Origin: Astragalus membranaceus
Taxonomy: Eukaryota; Streptophyta; Magnoliopsida; Fabales; Fabaceae
Direction of reading: 5' to 3'
Assembly (NCBI GenBank): GCA_039519185.1
Contig: CM076848.1
Coordinates: 56,446,778 to 56,510,777 of the forward strand
DNA length: 64,000 nucleotides
Numbering within the stretch: position 1 is the first letter of the stretch; each line of letters opens with the position of its first letter. Below the pieces are notes generated by a model, which was not told the origin of the DNA, did no database searches, and saw nothing but the letters and a program-made list of their open reading frames with translations. The translations under genes and the position numbers were made by a program. Below are positions 20,493-32,298 of the stretch, in pieces.

Positions 20493-21288
20493 TGTTGGAA
20501 CTTGTTGGTGAATTGAAAAAAATTGAGAAGTCCCACTTTGGAAAGAATAGACACTTTAAGAGTGTTTATAAGTGCAGTGATTGATACCTTTGGTTGTGCC
20601 CCCAATAGGTAACCAATTTTGTGAAAGGAAGAGAACAGGGCCGGCTCAACACGGTTGGGTCGAACCTAGGCTTTGGCTTGGGCTAAGTGGTGTATTTATT
20701 TTTATCCAAAAAAATTAAATTATTTTTTATTTTTGTGTTTTTCTCAATTAAAGCACATGTGACTTGATCACCAAGCTGCCAACGGTCATATCCTTGACTT
20801 GCGTAACAAGTCATGACCAGATTCATTGAACCGCTAAACTCCTTGGTTCTCTCACAAGTTTTGACCAGGTCAAGTAACTGTTGAAATTTTTGCTCCAACA
20901 GCTACTTGCTCACCAAGTTGCTTAACTCTCCTATAAATAGAGCATTCCAATCAAATTTGCAAACTGTACCGAAAACTCGAAGCAGTACCGAGTTTTCTTC
21001 TCTTCTCCCTCCGTTTCTTCTTAAATTAGAGTGGTCTTCGTGCCATATTTGAATGGTCTTTGGACCATAATATGAGGGTGTATTTCTAGAGCGAAATTTC
21101 ACCATCTTTCGTAACAGTTTTGACTGGGCTGTTTTATCCTGGGGACGTCGCGGCTGATAGCCTGCTTGCACAACTTTGAGCAGTGCCACGAAACATCTTA
21201 AAGAGAGTGACCTAGTCCGCGACTCATCCCAGTAATTTCTTCGATGGATTGATTTTCTAAAATATTTTTCTGAAATTCAAAAACAACA
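20493..21288 (+). repeat. 5' LTR of the 20.5-29 kb copia element
   Basis: 796 bp, TG...CA, TATA box TATAAATA at 20932-20939. The 3' copy has an extra block with CGCGCGCC near 28390 and many point differences, so the insertion is old. Confidence 0.87.
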
Positions 21289-21314
21289 ATTTTAAGACGT
21301 TTCGAAATTTGGCC

Positions 21315-22100
21315 ATGACTACCGAAGACATTACTGGCTCTGACTCTACTGTTTCTAACTTCAACAAATCGTTCCATTTTCAAGAATGTCAATTAAAACA
21401 AGGCAACAAAATAAATTTTTATTTTTTATTAAATATGAAAAATGTTGTTATCATTTAAAAGATGACATTCAAGTGCTCACTGAAACGACTGATCAGAAAG
21501 GAAGAGATAAAATAGCTAAAGAAATATTTCTATAGAAAGAGAATAATTTTCTCTATACTATTTATCGATAGAAAGAGAATTATTTTCTCTATACGGTCTA
21601 ATAATAGAAAGAAAATGATTATCTCTATAATTTTTAATTCTACGGAAAGAGAATAATCATCTCTATAAGAATGAATTTTTAATTCATATTTTTTTAGAAT
21701 TTGAAGTTGCAATTTTTTTTATTCATATCTTTTGTTGCCATTAGTGGTTAACACTTAACGGTTAATAATTTATATCATAGAATTGCTTTTGATATCATTA
21801 GCAATAACATTATTTTTTGAGAACTTATGGTTTTCACGATATATTGCAATGTATAATATTGATTGCAATATAATTTTTTAGGAAACATTTAAAAAATTAA
21901 AACTGTAATTAGGCTCAAAAGAATAGCAACTGGAATGGGACCCCACAAATTTCCCATATTCTAAGCTTCAACTACCACCACCTAGAAATGATGTTGCTCT
22001 TCCACTTAATTGTTTCAATTGCGAGAGACCAGGTCATATGACACGCAAGTGTAGGAACAGGCCAAGCTCTGCCCCACAGGCTAACCTGACTGAATAGTAG
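21315..22100 (+). pseudogene. Copia gag remnant with zinc knuckle
   Basis: Starts ATGACTACCGAAGAC soon after the 5' LTR. The CCHC knuckle CFNCERPGHMTRKC is readable at about 22013-22055. Between the two lies a palindrome array and many stops. The knuckle is the RNA-packaging part of copia Gag. Confidence 0.7.
21515..21690. repeat. Array of imperfect palindromes inside the copia gag relic
   Basis: Four copies of an ATAGAAAGAGAATAATTTTC / TCTCTATA type unit with a period of about 50 bp. Each can form a stem because AGAGAAT and ATTCTCT alternate. It is not part of ordinary copia gag and appears inserted or expanded. Confidence 0.65.
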
Positions 22101-22689
22101 TTTGTTGCTATAATTTCTGAAATCAACATTGTTGGTGAATAAGAAGGTTGGTGGATGGTTACTGGTTTCGCTCGCCGGGATCATGCTATGTTTTGAACAT
22201 ACACCGTTACTGAAAATAAGAAAAGTATGTTGAGTCTGGTGAAAACTTTTTTAAACAATGACATTTTTTAACGAAATGTTTACTCCGTCCACCGGAAGAT
22301 TTGTACACTATAACTAAAATGATATTTATTTTACACGTGTAATGTTTGACTTTGACGTGTAAACAAATACATTCTTTTCAATTTGAGTGATATAGATTTT
22401 TCCAAAGTTAATTTTTAATTGTAGTCAAGCAAAAATTATCAAGGGTTCGCATAAATCAATAAAGAAATCTGAGTAGTTAGTTTTGACTCACTCAGATATA
22501 TGCGAACTAGATGGAATGTTAACTAGAAATGGAAAACGATATTTTATATCTTTGATTTATAATTGTTTTGAGTACATTGTAGTATACCTTGTGAAAAATA
22601 AAAGTGAAGTGTTTGACATATTCAAAGTTTTCCATAACAGAATTTGAAAATCAATTCAGTAGAAATGTTAAAGGCTTTTCAGAGTATAC

Positions 22690-23139
22690 ATTAAATGGAA
22701 TTATACATGAAACGACTGCACCAAATTTTTTTGAAATGAATGGTAAAGCTGAAAGAAAAATAGAACTTTTATTGAATTGATTGTTGCTAGTATGCTCAAT
22801 TCTAGCGTCGTATCTCTTTTGTGAAAAAATTTATAAAGCGTCGGTTATGTTATGAATAGATTCGCTGAATCTAAAGAAATAAAATTTTTTCCTCTGAGAT
22901 CTTGAGGAAAAGACAACACAACTTGTCTTATTTTTGAATTTGGGATTGCTTGGCTTATTTCATAATTCCAAAAAGAGTTAAACTCGCTAGTAGATCAGCC
23001 TATGAATGTCTATTCAATGGGTATGCAGTAAATAGCAAAGCATATAGGTTTTATGACCTTAATGCAAAAGTGATCATAAAGTCAAATGACGTTGACTTAT
23101 ATGAAAGTAAATTCCCTTTTAAATCAAGAAATAGTGGGG
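22690..23139 (+). pseudogene. Copia integrase remnant
   Basis: Readable motifs in several frames: GIIHETTAP, EMNGKAERK, then RVKLASRSAYECLFNGYA and SKAYRFYDLNAKVIIKSNDV, ending FPFKSRNSGG. These are the integrase core C-terminal part and the integrase-RT linker of Ty1/copia elements. The frame is cut by the solo LTR at 23145. Confidence 0.75.
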
Positions 23140-23144
23140 GGCAC

Positions 23145-26069
23145 TGTAGCGACCGAAAAATCCGAAGGAGGAATTCTTCGTTGTTTTTGAACAATGGAGC
23201 CGCCATCAATATTTATTTTTAGGAAAACATTGAAAAAAACCTTTGTTTTTGGGTTCGGGGGTCGATTAAGTGCGGGGAAGGTACTAGCACCCCGCAACAT
23301 CCTAAAAAAGGTTACCTTTTAATTTAATGTGTAGAAAAAAAAATTAGTTTAAAGAAAACATTTTAGTTTACCCTTTTTATTATTTGCAAAAAAAAACGGA
23401 AAGGAAGACTTAACAAAAATTTTAGTTTTTTGCGCTTGACAGGAGTGGGCCCCCGCTCCTACGTATCGCCGGGTGCGATGGAGAAATCAAAGCTACGTAG
23501 TTCTTGGGTAGAAAATATTTGTGTGTTGGTATTTTTTTTATTTTAAAAAAGTTTGCGAAAACTAGAGGCCGTTCATGGCGACCAAACAGATAAATCCAGA
23601 GTGGTCACCACTAATGGCTTATTCGAAAAAGAAAGTGTTTACAGCGTTCAAGCGAGCGGGGCTCAGAGTGACCGTTATATATACCCGGTTTGCGATCGAG
23701 CGTTTCGTTCGTTTGAAAAATGCTTACTGGGAAGCGTGATCTAAAAAATGGAGTCGGGATTGAGAAAATTTCTTGAAGTTTAGGCGGATGTTTGCGATGA
23801 TCAAACAAGTGGCCTCAGAGTGATCACCGCTACTAATCCGCTGTGAAAAAAAGAAGGTTAGTCCTAACGGTCAAACAAGCTAAGCTCAGAGTGACCATTA
23901 GTAACCACCTATTTCTTTTTATGTTAGCAAAATTGTTTGAAAGAAAGAAAAGCGGTTTGGAAATATCGCGGTGTAAATAGAAGCGAAAAGTGCGACAAGA
24001 GGGGGTGCAAGTAGCATTTTGACGCTAAAAAAAATGGTTGCCGGGGGTGCAAATAGCGTTTTGACGCTAAAAACGGTTGATTGGTTTATTTTTACTTTTT
24101 GCTATTTGACTAAATTACTCTTCATTTTTTTTTGAGGAAAGTGATTATTATTATTAAAAAAAAGGGATAGTGATATTAGTAACCAATTATTTTATATAAA
24201 ATTTTTTTTTTAATATTTTGAAAAGGATTTTATTTTAATCCGAAAATCAGTAACTAATTATTTTATATATATAAAGGGAACACATTTTTTTTTAATATTT
24301 TAAAAAGGGGTTTATTTTAATCCGAAAATCAGCAATATATATAGAAAAAGGAATTTAAATGATAGACAACAACAATTTAATAAAAAGAACAGCAACAATT
24401 TAAAATAAAACAAAACAGCAACAATAAGAATAAAAACAGTAACAATTAATAAGAAAACAGCAACAATTTAGTAACAAATAAATAAATACATGAAAACAGC
24501 GATCAATATATACAAAAAAACTTTACATATTTTTTAATATTTTTAAAGGGGCTTCATTTTAATTCGAAAATACAGCAACATTTTTTAGAAAAAAAAACAG
24601 CAACAATATTTATAAAACAACAACAATAAAAAAGAAAAAAAAAGCACCAATTTAGTAAAAAAAACAGCAACAAATAAAAACAGCAACAAATATATATACA
24701 AAAAAAACGACAACTACATTAAATAAACAAAAACAGCAATAACATAAGTAATGAGAAAAGCAACAATATTTACATGAAAAAAAAGAAAAAACAGCAACAA
24801 TGAAATAAAAAGCAAAAAAACAATAATAATGTATTAAATTCGAAAATTACATTATGGTACCTTAAGGAAAAAACTTGGCTATGTTGGGAAGAACCTCTTT
24901 TCGGATCTCCTTAATACAACAAGATTTTTAAACTAAAAAAAGAATATTGGAAGGAGAAGAAAAAGAAAAGAAGGGAAAAAAATCAAAAGAACAACAAACT
25001 ACACTTTTTCGAGAATTTTCTTCTTCCCTTTTTTTCTTCCAAAAAAATCCGCCCCTTGCTTCAAACTTATGGCCTCCATTTATACTAAGGGTGATGCCTT
25101 CTTTGTCTTCAAACTCGTGGCCTCCATACCTTGCACAGTAGTTCTTCCCTTTTTTTGTTTTGACTTGAGAAAGATTTGATATGATGGAGGGGTGAAGGTT
25201 TGGAGGTAGTTGGTGAAGGGAAATGATGGCTTGTGTGTGAGAGAGAACAAAAATCCGTGAGTGTGTGAGAGAAGAGGAATGGGGGCGTGAAAGGAGGAGA
25301 GCCATGTGAGGGAAATGAGTGTGTGAGTGTGGAAGAGAGAGAGAGCCGTGGGTGTGTAGGAGAGGGATTGGAGAAGAAGGATGAGTGAATGTGAAGAAAA
25401 AAAATGAGTGTATGAGTGGTAGGAGAGTGAGAGAGTGCCGTGAGTGTGTGAGAGAGGAAAGAGAAAGGGAAAGAGTGAGTGTGTGAAGTGAAAAGATGAG
25501 AGTGAGTGTGTGAGAGAGTGATGGAAGCGTGAGATAGGAGGAGAGAGGGAAGGGTGGCGTGTATGGGGAAAGGAGATGTGGGGAAGTGGGAAGTGTGTGG
25601 GAAGAGTGAAGTTGCAAGTTCCAAGGAGGGAAAAGAGGGAGAGTGGATCGAGTTTCAAGGGAGAGAGGTGGGGTGTGGCCGAATTTTTAGGGTTTGGGGA
25701 GTGGGGTAGCCGAATTTGGCTAGGGTTTGGTGGAAGGGAATTAGGGTTAGGAAAGAGTGGGTTGGATATGGGTTGGGTGGATGGGTTAGGAAGGAGTTGG
25801 ATTGGGTTACGCGAATTGGGTTAGGGTTTGGTGGAGGAATGGGCTTTAAATGGCCCAATCCTGATTGCACCTCTATATTTTTTACAGACCCCCCTATTTT
25901 CTCCTTTGCCTATTTTGTTTTGACACTTCTAATTATTATTTTTTTTCAAAAATTAAAACTTGTAGCGAACTAAAATAAAATAATACATGACATGAACATA
26001 AAAATGAATATTTTTATTAAAAATAAATAAAATCTCTCATTTTTGATCGGACAAAATTAGGGTATTACA
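23145..26069 (-). mobile_element. Solo LTR of an Ogre-like Ty3/gypsy family
   Basis: On the minus strand it starts TGTAATACCCTAATTTTGTC and ends GGTCGCTACA. It is 2,925 bp with an exact 5-bp TSD GGCAC (23140-23144 and 26070-26074) and no internal domain, which is the signature of LTR-LTR recombination. It aligns end to end with the 3' LTR at 52817-55865. Internal features include (A)nCAGCAACAA reiterations (about 24360-24830), a GTATAAAT TATA-like site (25077-25084, minus strand), GT/AG-rich stretches (25190-25560) and GGGTTTGG/TTAGGG words (25680-25850). Long frames across it (for example 24928-25617, minus) are low-complexity artefacts. Confidence 0.92.
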
Positions 26070-26074
26070 GGCAC

Positions 26075-27700
26075 AGAACTAGTCAAGTTTCTATGCCTAG
26101 GAACGTTGAAAACAACGAACAAAGGGAAATAGAACTTCGAAGAGGTAAGAAAGCACAAGTTGCTAAAGAATATGAAACCTATTATACGGTCTATATACTA
26201 GAGGAGGGTCCAGATAACATTCAAGAAGCTTTGTCTTTATTGGATGTGGATTTGTGGCAAGAAGTCATAAAACAACGAGATGGATTCTCTTGAGTCTAAC
26301 AAGACCTTTCACTTAGTTGACTTGCCTCCTGGTTGCGAAACCAATAAGTTGTAAAGGGATTCGGAAAACGAAACTAAAACCTGATGGAACTGTTGATAAA
26401 TACAAGGCCCGCCTGGTAGCCAAAGGTTTTTCGACACACTTTCACCCCTTACTAGAATTACATCCATAAGGGTACTAATTTTCATTGACCGCTATTTATA
26501 ACTGAGTAGTACACCTAATGGATGTCAAAACTGCTTTTTTAAATGGTGAATTAGAACAAGAAATCTATATGGAGCAACCTGAAGGTTTTGTGATTCATGG
26601 GCAAGAAAGCAAGGTCTGTAACTTGGATAAGTCTCTGTATGGTCTTAAACAAGCTCCTAGACAGTGGCATTAGAAGTTTGATAATCTAATTATATCGAAT
26701 GAGTTCAAAGTGAATGCAAGTGACAAATGTATTTACTACAAAACATTTGCACTATCATATGTCTCTATGTAGACGACTTACTCATATTTGGAACAAACAT
26801 TCATGCTGTAAATAAAGTGAAATCATTGTTGTACAAAAACTTTGATATATGAAAGACCTCGGAGAAGCAAGTGTAATCCTTGGTATTAAAATTACTAGGT
26901 CTGAGAAAGGAATTTCTTTGGATCAATCTCATTATATTGAGAAGATCTTAAAGAAATAAAATTACTTTGGTTGTAACATACCATCCAATTGTCAAACTTG
27001 TGTTAGACAAACGGAATATGCGAGCATCAATGGCAGCTTAAGGTATGCCACTGATTGTACTAGACCAGACATTGCCTGCGTCGCGGGACTGTTGTGCAGA
27101 TTTACCACTCGACCTATTATATAGAGCATTGGCACGCTATTGAAAGAATCTTGAGATACCTTAAAAGAATCATGAATCTTAGATTACACTCTAAAGGATT
27201 TCCTATAGTGTATTTGAAGAGTAGAGTGATGCTGATTGGAATACTCTATCAGATGATTCCAAAGAAACTAGTGGCTATATATTTAGTATAGCTGGAGTTG
27301 GTGTCAATTGGAAATATAAGGAAGAGACCATATTGGCCCAGCCAACTATGGAATCTGAAATGATAGGATTGGGAACCGCAACTGAAGAAGCTAGTTGGTT
27401 GAGATGCTTACTAGGAGAGATTCCTTTATGGGAAAAACGACGCCAGTTGTGTTGATCCACTCTGATAGTACCGCGGCTATTACAAAAATAGAGAATCGTT
27501 ATTACAACGATACAAGAACGACGAATATGTCATAGGCACAACATTGATAGAGAATTTCTCTAAAAAGGAGTTGTGAGAGACTGAGAGTGGATCATGTATG
27601 CACTGAACAAAACTTAGGTGATCCTTTGATGAAAGGATTAGCCAAAGAGAAAGTCCAAAATACATCTCAGAAGATGGGACTACTGCCATTCGAACCATGA
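26075..27700 (+). pseudogene. Copia reverse transcriptase and RNase H remnant
   Basis: Readable in pieces: REIELRRGKKAQVAKEYE, LVDLPPG, KYKARLVAKGF, MDVKTAFLNGELEQEIYMEQ, EGFVIHGQ, SLYGLKQAP, YVDDLL-type sequence with a stop just before it (about 26766), and later RNase H pieces ending VHTEQNLGDPLMKGLAKEK-like sequence. This is the RT-RH part of the same copia element, on the far side of the solo LTR. Multiple stops and frameshifts make it inactive. Confidence 0.8.
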
Positions 27701-28229
27701 GTCACTCATGATGGTAACCCGGCCTAAAAGACTGGAGATCCCAAGAATTAGGTTCAATGGGTAATAACAAGTTGTGAAGTGCTAGGAGATGAACATGCTA
27801 TTATAGATAACGAAGCATGATTCCTGAAGCGATAAAAGGATGAGGTAATAGAAGCTCTTAATGAGAACTATACTCTATGTGGAGTGGAGTACCTAGCTAC
27901 AAGAGTACTCTTGATAGACTCACCTTTGTGAATGTGGAAGTGGGGCCGCTTCCAATGGAATCTTTGGCAGAAATTCCTAGAGCGTTCACTAAACTAGGAT
28001 AGACGTGTAGGGTCCATAAAGCACGAGCTTTTAACAATACACCTATGGAAAAGGTTGTGTGTGGTTTTGATGTTAGAGATAGAGTTCAAGACTACGAGTC
28101 ACTCTTGTTGAATCTAAATCCTAATCGCTATGCAAAGGTTCAAGTCGTATGACACATTTGTTTATGCACAATCTTATGGAGGCGTTTGACGCTACTTCTG
28201 AAACCCTTTTTAAATTCAAGTGGGGGGAT

Positions 28230-29080
28230 TGTTGGAACTTGTTGGTGAATTGAAAAAATTGAGAAGTCCCACATTTGAAAGAATAGACATTTTAAGAGTG
28301 TTTATAAGTGTGGAGATTGATCCTTTGGGTGTTCCCCAATAGGTACCCAATTTTGTGAAAGGAAGAGAACGCACACAAAATTGACCACCACACGCGCTCG
28401 CGCGCCGCTGCTGTCGGGCCGACTCAGCTCGGTTGGGTGGAGCCTAGGCTTAGGCTTGGGCTAAATGGTGTATTTATTTCTATCCAAACAAATTAAATTA
28501 TTTTTTATTTTTGTGCGTTTCTCAATTAAAGCACATGTGACTTGATCACCAAGCTGCCAACGGTCATATCCTTGACTTGCGTAACAAGTCATGACCAAAT
28601 TCGTTGAACCTCCAAACTCCTTGCTTCTCTCACAAGTTTTGACCAGGTCAAGTAACTGTTGAGATTTTTGCTCCAACAGTTACTTGCTCACAAAGTTCCT
28701 TAACTCTCCTATAAATAGAGCACTCCGCTCAATTTGCAAAATTGTACCGAAAACTCAAAGCAGTACCGAGTTTTCTTCTCTTTTCCCCCCCAATTTCGTT
28801 TCTTCTTAAATTAGAGTGGTCTTCGTGCCATATTTGAATGGTCTTCGGACCATAATATGAGGGTGTATTTCTTGAGCAAAATTTCACTGTACAGTGATCT
28901 TTCGTAACAGTTTCGACTGGGCTGTTTTATCCTGGGGACGTCGTGACTGATAGCCTGCTTGCACAACTTTGAGCAGTGCCACGAAACGTCTTAAAGAGAG
29001 CAACCTAGTTCGCGACTCATCCAGTAATTTCTTCATTGGATTGGTTTTCTGAAATATTTTTCTGAAACTCAAAAACAACA
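28230..29080 (+). repeat. 3' LTR of the 20.5-29 kb copia element
   Basis: 851 bp, homologous to 20493-21288, with a roughly 60-bp GC-rich block (28380-28430) that the 5' LTR lacks or has shortened to CAGGGCCGGC. Confidence 0.87.
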
Positions 29081-29514
29081 AAAACAAACGAAGCTATTGA
29101 GATCTTAAGCTCATGTTGTCCACGTTCTTCTTTGCCCATTGCCAAGCAATATGAGAAACTCGGTCAAGAATACTGTGAACCTTTCCCACAGATGTGCTGA
29201 CATAAATGCAGCAGCTTTTGAGTATGAGTTGAAGGCTCGCTTGCCAAGGGAAGTTGAACTTTGAATTCCAACGGCTGCATATGAGAGTGCCAGTGGTAAT
29301 CCAACAATTCCAAAAAATGTCACTGGATGTAGATCTTACCCATTTTACAAGTTTCTAGAGAGGAGTTCCGGTTTGTTAGATGGAGAAAAGGCCAAGTCAA
29401 GAGGTGAGGATTGTGATAAATAAACTATTCTTAGAAATATGCCATAGCGAAATTGTTGATCCTTTGCTAGAATGCTCGTGGGAGTGGAACGATTATCCTT
29501 TTCCATCTTGTTAG
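29081..29514 (+). pseudogene. PAL: Phenylalanine ammonia-lyase (PAL) 3' relic
   Basis: C-terminal part of PAL, the entry enzyme of phenylpropanoid metabolism. Seen in order: KTNEAIEIL then, after a one-base shift, KLMLSTFFFAHCQAI; NAAAFEYELKARLPREVEL; TAAYESASGNPTIPKNV; CRSYPFYKFLE; LLDGEKAKSRGEDCDK; and, after another shift, EIVDPLLECSWEWN and a terminal PSC followed by a stop at 29512-29514, matching PAL's usual end at Cys. There is an in-frame TGA at 29262-29264, and a large internal deletion joins the QAI region to the C-terminal helix region. Upstream exon sequence was separated by the copia element at 20493-29080 and is not clearly recognisable beyond it. Confidence 0.82.
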
Positions 29515-31259
29515 CACTAGGGGTGGACAAACTGTCGGGTATATTGGATTCGGGCCCAATAATGCCAATCCAGCACAAACTGAAGACACATTAACAAGGC
29601 CCAATTTCGACCATATTGGGCTTCGGTTTGGGCAGATCGGTTTAGTCGGTTTACGGGTGGATTATGGTGGTTTTAAACGGTTTGGGCCATTTTGGGCCAG
29701 TGACGTTTTTAGCCCAATTTTAGATAAAATAAATTGTAAATAACTAACACCAAAAAACAATTTCTTCACAAAAAAATTGCTATTATAAACAAAAACGTTT
29801 GTATGTAAAATTCATGCTTTCTAAATAGAATACATACTAAACATGTTTTAAGCTATACAAGCTGCAAAATATTACTTTAAAATCCACAACACATTGGACC
29901 TGCCAATTATATTTATAAACTAAATACAAACAACTTTGCACATGCAAATCTGATAATTTTAATTAAACTTTTACTGCACAGGTATATTAACATTGTCTGC
30001 AGTAAGCTGCCAAGCTACATCAGGATAGGTTTGCTTCAGCTAAATAAAATCTAGAACAATGCAATAACCATAGTTTTAGTGCAGCAGAGTTTCACTGCAG
30101 CTAAATTAACAGGGCAGTTTCACTGCAGCTAAATTAACATGACAGCCAGTAATTAACTACACGGTTTTACTAACCGCAACATAGTTTAACTATAGCATTA
30201 ACATCACATCACTACCAAGTTATAATCAAAGGCAGCCCAACCAATCATCATCTACCTGCAAGAATCTACTTAATAATTAACTATTTGTGTTCCAAATTGT
30301 TTGGTTACAATGCAAATGCACATACACCCGTGCAAGGGGGATCAGTGGATCAGCTTCTTCAAGAAGAAGCTCAAGAACTCGGCTCCATATCCATGTGAAT
30401 CTGCATAACATAAAAATCATCTTCTCAATATCAGTAACACTAATTCATTAAAAAAAACATAATAGATAGACTAGTGGGTAGTCAAGCACTAACCTTGAAA
30501 GATTCAATTCAGTAGCCTACTGCACAACATATTACTTGACATTCCAACTAATATTTATATTCTTGTATCAAGAGATACATTTAGGCAAAATCTGAAACAT
30601 GTTTTATTAAAGTTATCAATTCAGAAACTAGACTAAAACAGTACTATTAATAAACCATATAAGTAATGACACTCTTACCAATTCATTTCTAACAGCATGT
30701 ATGAAGAGATGGAATTGGTTTGGAAGAATTTACGTGTAAGCAAAGCAAGGACTAGCAACAACAAAAACTCAAAATTAAAAACATAATAATAGTAAGCAAT
30801 AATAAGTAAAAACAGAATTATTAAAACTAACAGACCATAACAGGTATGTTTAGAGCTTGTTTCCGATCTTGAGCAAGGATTCCAACAAAAATTGCAAACT
30901 TCTGAAAAAGAATAGAGTACAAGAATCACTTAAACAAAAAACAAAAGAAATTTAATTCTATCTCAGATATTTCTTAATACTAGAATTATTAAAACATTTA
31001 CTTTCATTTAAATTCATAATAGCAATCCCCTCACATGCAATTGGACCATATTGAGTCATTAATGACTCCAAAAGGACATTGTGTAAAAACAAATGCATTA
31101 GGTGGCATGCCTTACAACAAGAGTTGTAGCAATATGTAACTCCAAAATATCAAAATGTTCAAAACTGTCAAAATAAAGTCTGTTAATACCAAAAATAAAA
31201 CCTAGACAGATTTAAACAAGTCAATAAACTAGATACCTACAATGGTGGACACATTTCTG

Positions 31260-32298
31260 ATTCCCCACTCCTAGTGGCGGACCTGGCTACAAGCCAGGGA
31301 GTTCAGTTGAACCCCCTGAAATTTTTTTTTTGCACTAAACACCCTATATAAATAGCCTAAATCTCCTGAAATTTTAATTTTGACACCCCTGAAAATTTGA
31401 AATTGTACTAGTAGACCAAGTTTTGCACCCATTTCACACCGGCCTTAAAAATTTGACACCCCTGACCCCGGGGTCCTGGGTCCGCCACTGCCCACTCCCT
31501 TAAAACTTCTTCAATTTTCCTACCTATTGTGTCCCCTTTGCTATTAGGAACAACTGAAAAGCACAATATTCTCTTCTGATACTTCCAGTCACTATCTATG
31601 AAATGAGCTGTTAAAGTCATATAATGAAGATTTTGGATTGAAGTCCAGCAGTCAGAAGTTAGGGCCACCCTAGAGCAATCAGATTTTAAAAGGGCTTTCA
31701 ACCTTCCCTTAAGATCAAGAAACATTTGGAAACAATGTCTGGCTACAGTACGCCTAGAAGGGGGTGTGAACTGGGGCTGCAACTGTTTAAGTAGGTACTT
31801 AAATCCCTCACCTTCTACAAGTCTGAAGGGTTGCTCATCTATTGTAACAAAAGCAGCTAAAGCTTTTTTACAAACTTCAAAATTAAATCTGGTGCTTGTA
31901 GGGACTAAGCTACCACCCTCCCCACTCTTAAAGGTAAGTGCTGGCTGACTTGGGTCTCTATTTATATTATCTGGGTTGTTAGGGCAGACCTTTTTATGAG
32001 CATTGAGGTTAGCGGTACCATGTTGTTTCGAGTCAGATCTGTATTTCTTGTTGCAATAGTTGCAAACAGCTATTGGTTCATTAACCTCATTTACAGTCCG
32101 AGTGAAATGTTGCCATGCAAAAGATGTGTGACGCTTACCATTAGCATTTGCTTTCCTTTTCTTAGTAAGAGGAGGTTTGGCGGCAATTGCTGCAGCAGCA
32201 GCTTCCCCTACTGCTGGGACTGCATTGGCGGCGTTTTCACTTTTCAGTCCCTTGAATGATAGTCGTTGTTTGACTAGACTGCTCCATTACTGAAGAAT
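31260..32298 (-). pseudogene. hAT transposase, BED zinc finger and N-terminal core, interrupted
   Basis: ZBED/RICESLEEPER-type transposase reading from a start near 32298. The frame from about 32270 shows an Ala-rich N-terminus, KRKANANGKR, a BED finger (SFAWQHF, then CNYCNKKYRS and NLNAHKKVC), FVTIDEQPFRLVEGEGF, PSRRTVARHCFQ, SDCSRVALTSDCWTS and MTLTAHFIDSDW. The ATG at about 32298 is one base out of frame with the rest, so there is an indel near 32240. At 31490 the frame enters a 219-bp MITE; beyond it EWGIRNVSTIV resumes, then the reading fades. The DDE catalytic residues and C-terminal domain cannot be placed, so the protein is dead. Confidence 0.8.
31272..31490. mobile_element. 219-bp hAT-type MITE inside the hAT transposase gene
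   Basis: Ends TAGTGGCGGACC and GGTCCGCCACTG are an inverted repeat (11 of 12). The flanks are an exact 8-bp TSD CCCACTCC (31264-31271 and 31491-31498). The interior has CCCCTGAAATTT-type repeats and no coding. A truncated relative (AGTGGCGGATCAGGACTC) is seen at 44510. Confidence 0.87.

Larger units (their letters stand above)
20493..29080 (+). mobile_element. Degraded Ty1/copia retrotransposon containing a solo LTR
   Basis: Two LTRs starting TGTTGGAACTTG (20493-21288 and 28230-29080) and ending CAAAAACAACA are flanked by an exact 5-bp TSD AAAAC (20488-20492 and 29081-29085). A purine-rich run (AAGTGGGGGGAT) precedes the 3' LTR. Between them, in copia order, lie remnants of gag with a zinc knuckle, integrase, RT and RNase H, all with stops and frameshifts. 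A 2.9-kb Ogre-type solo LTR interrupts it after the integrase. The element itself lies inside a PAL gene relic. Confidence 0.9.

Noticed and set aside
24928..25658. Long minus-strand open frames rich in Ser, Leu, His and Thr inside the solo LTR
   Set aside because: They are read from GT/AG-rich low-complexity LTR DNA in two overlapping frames, with no domain. The equivalent region of the other LTR (54799-55374) differs in frame.
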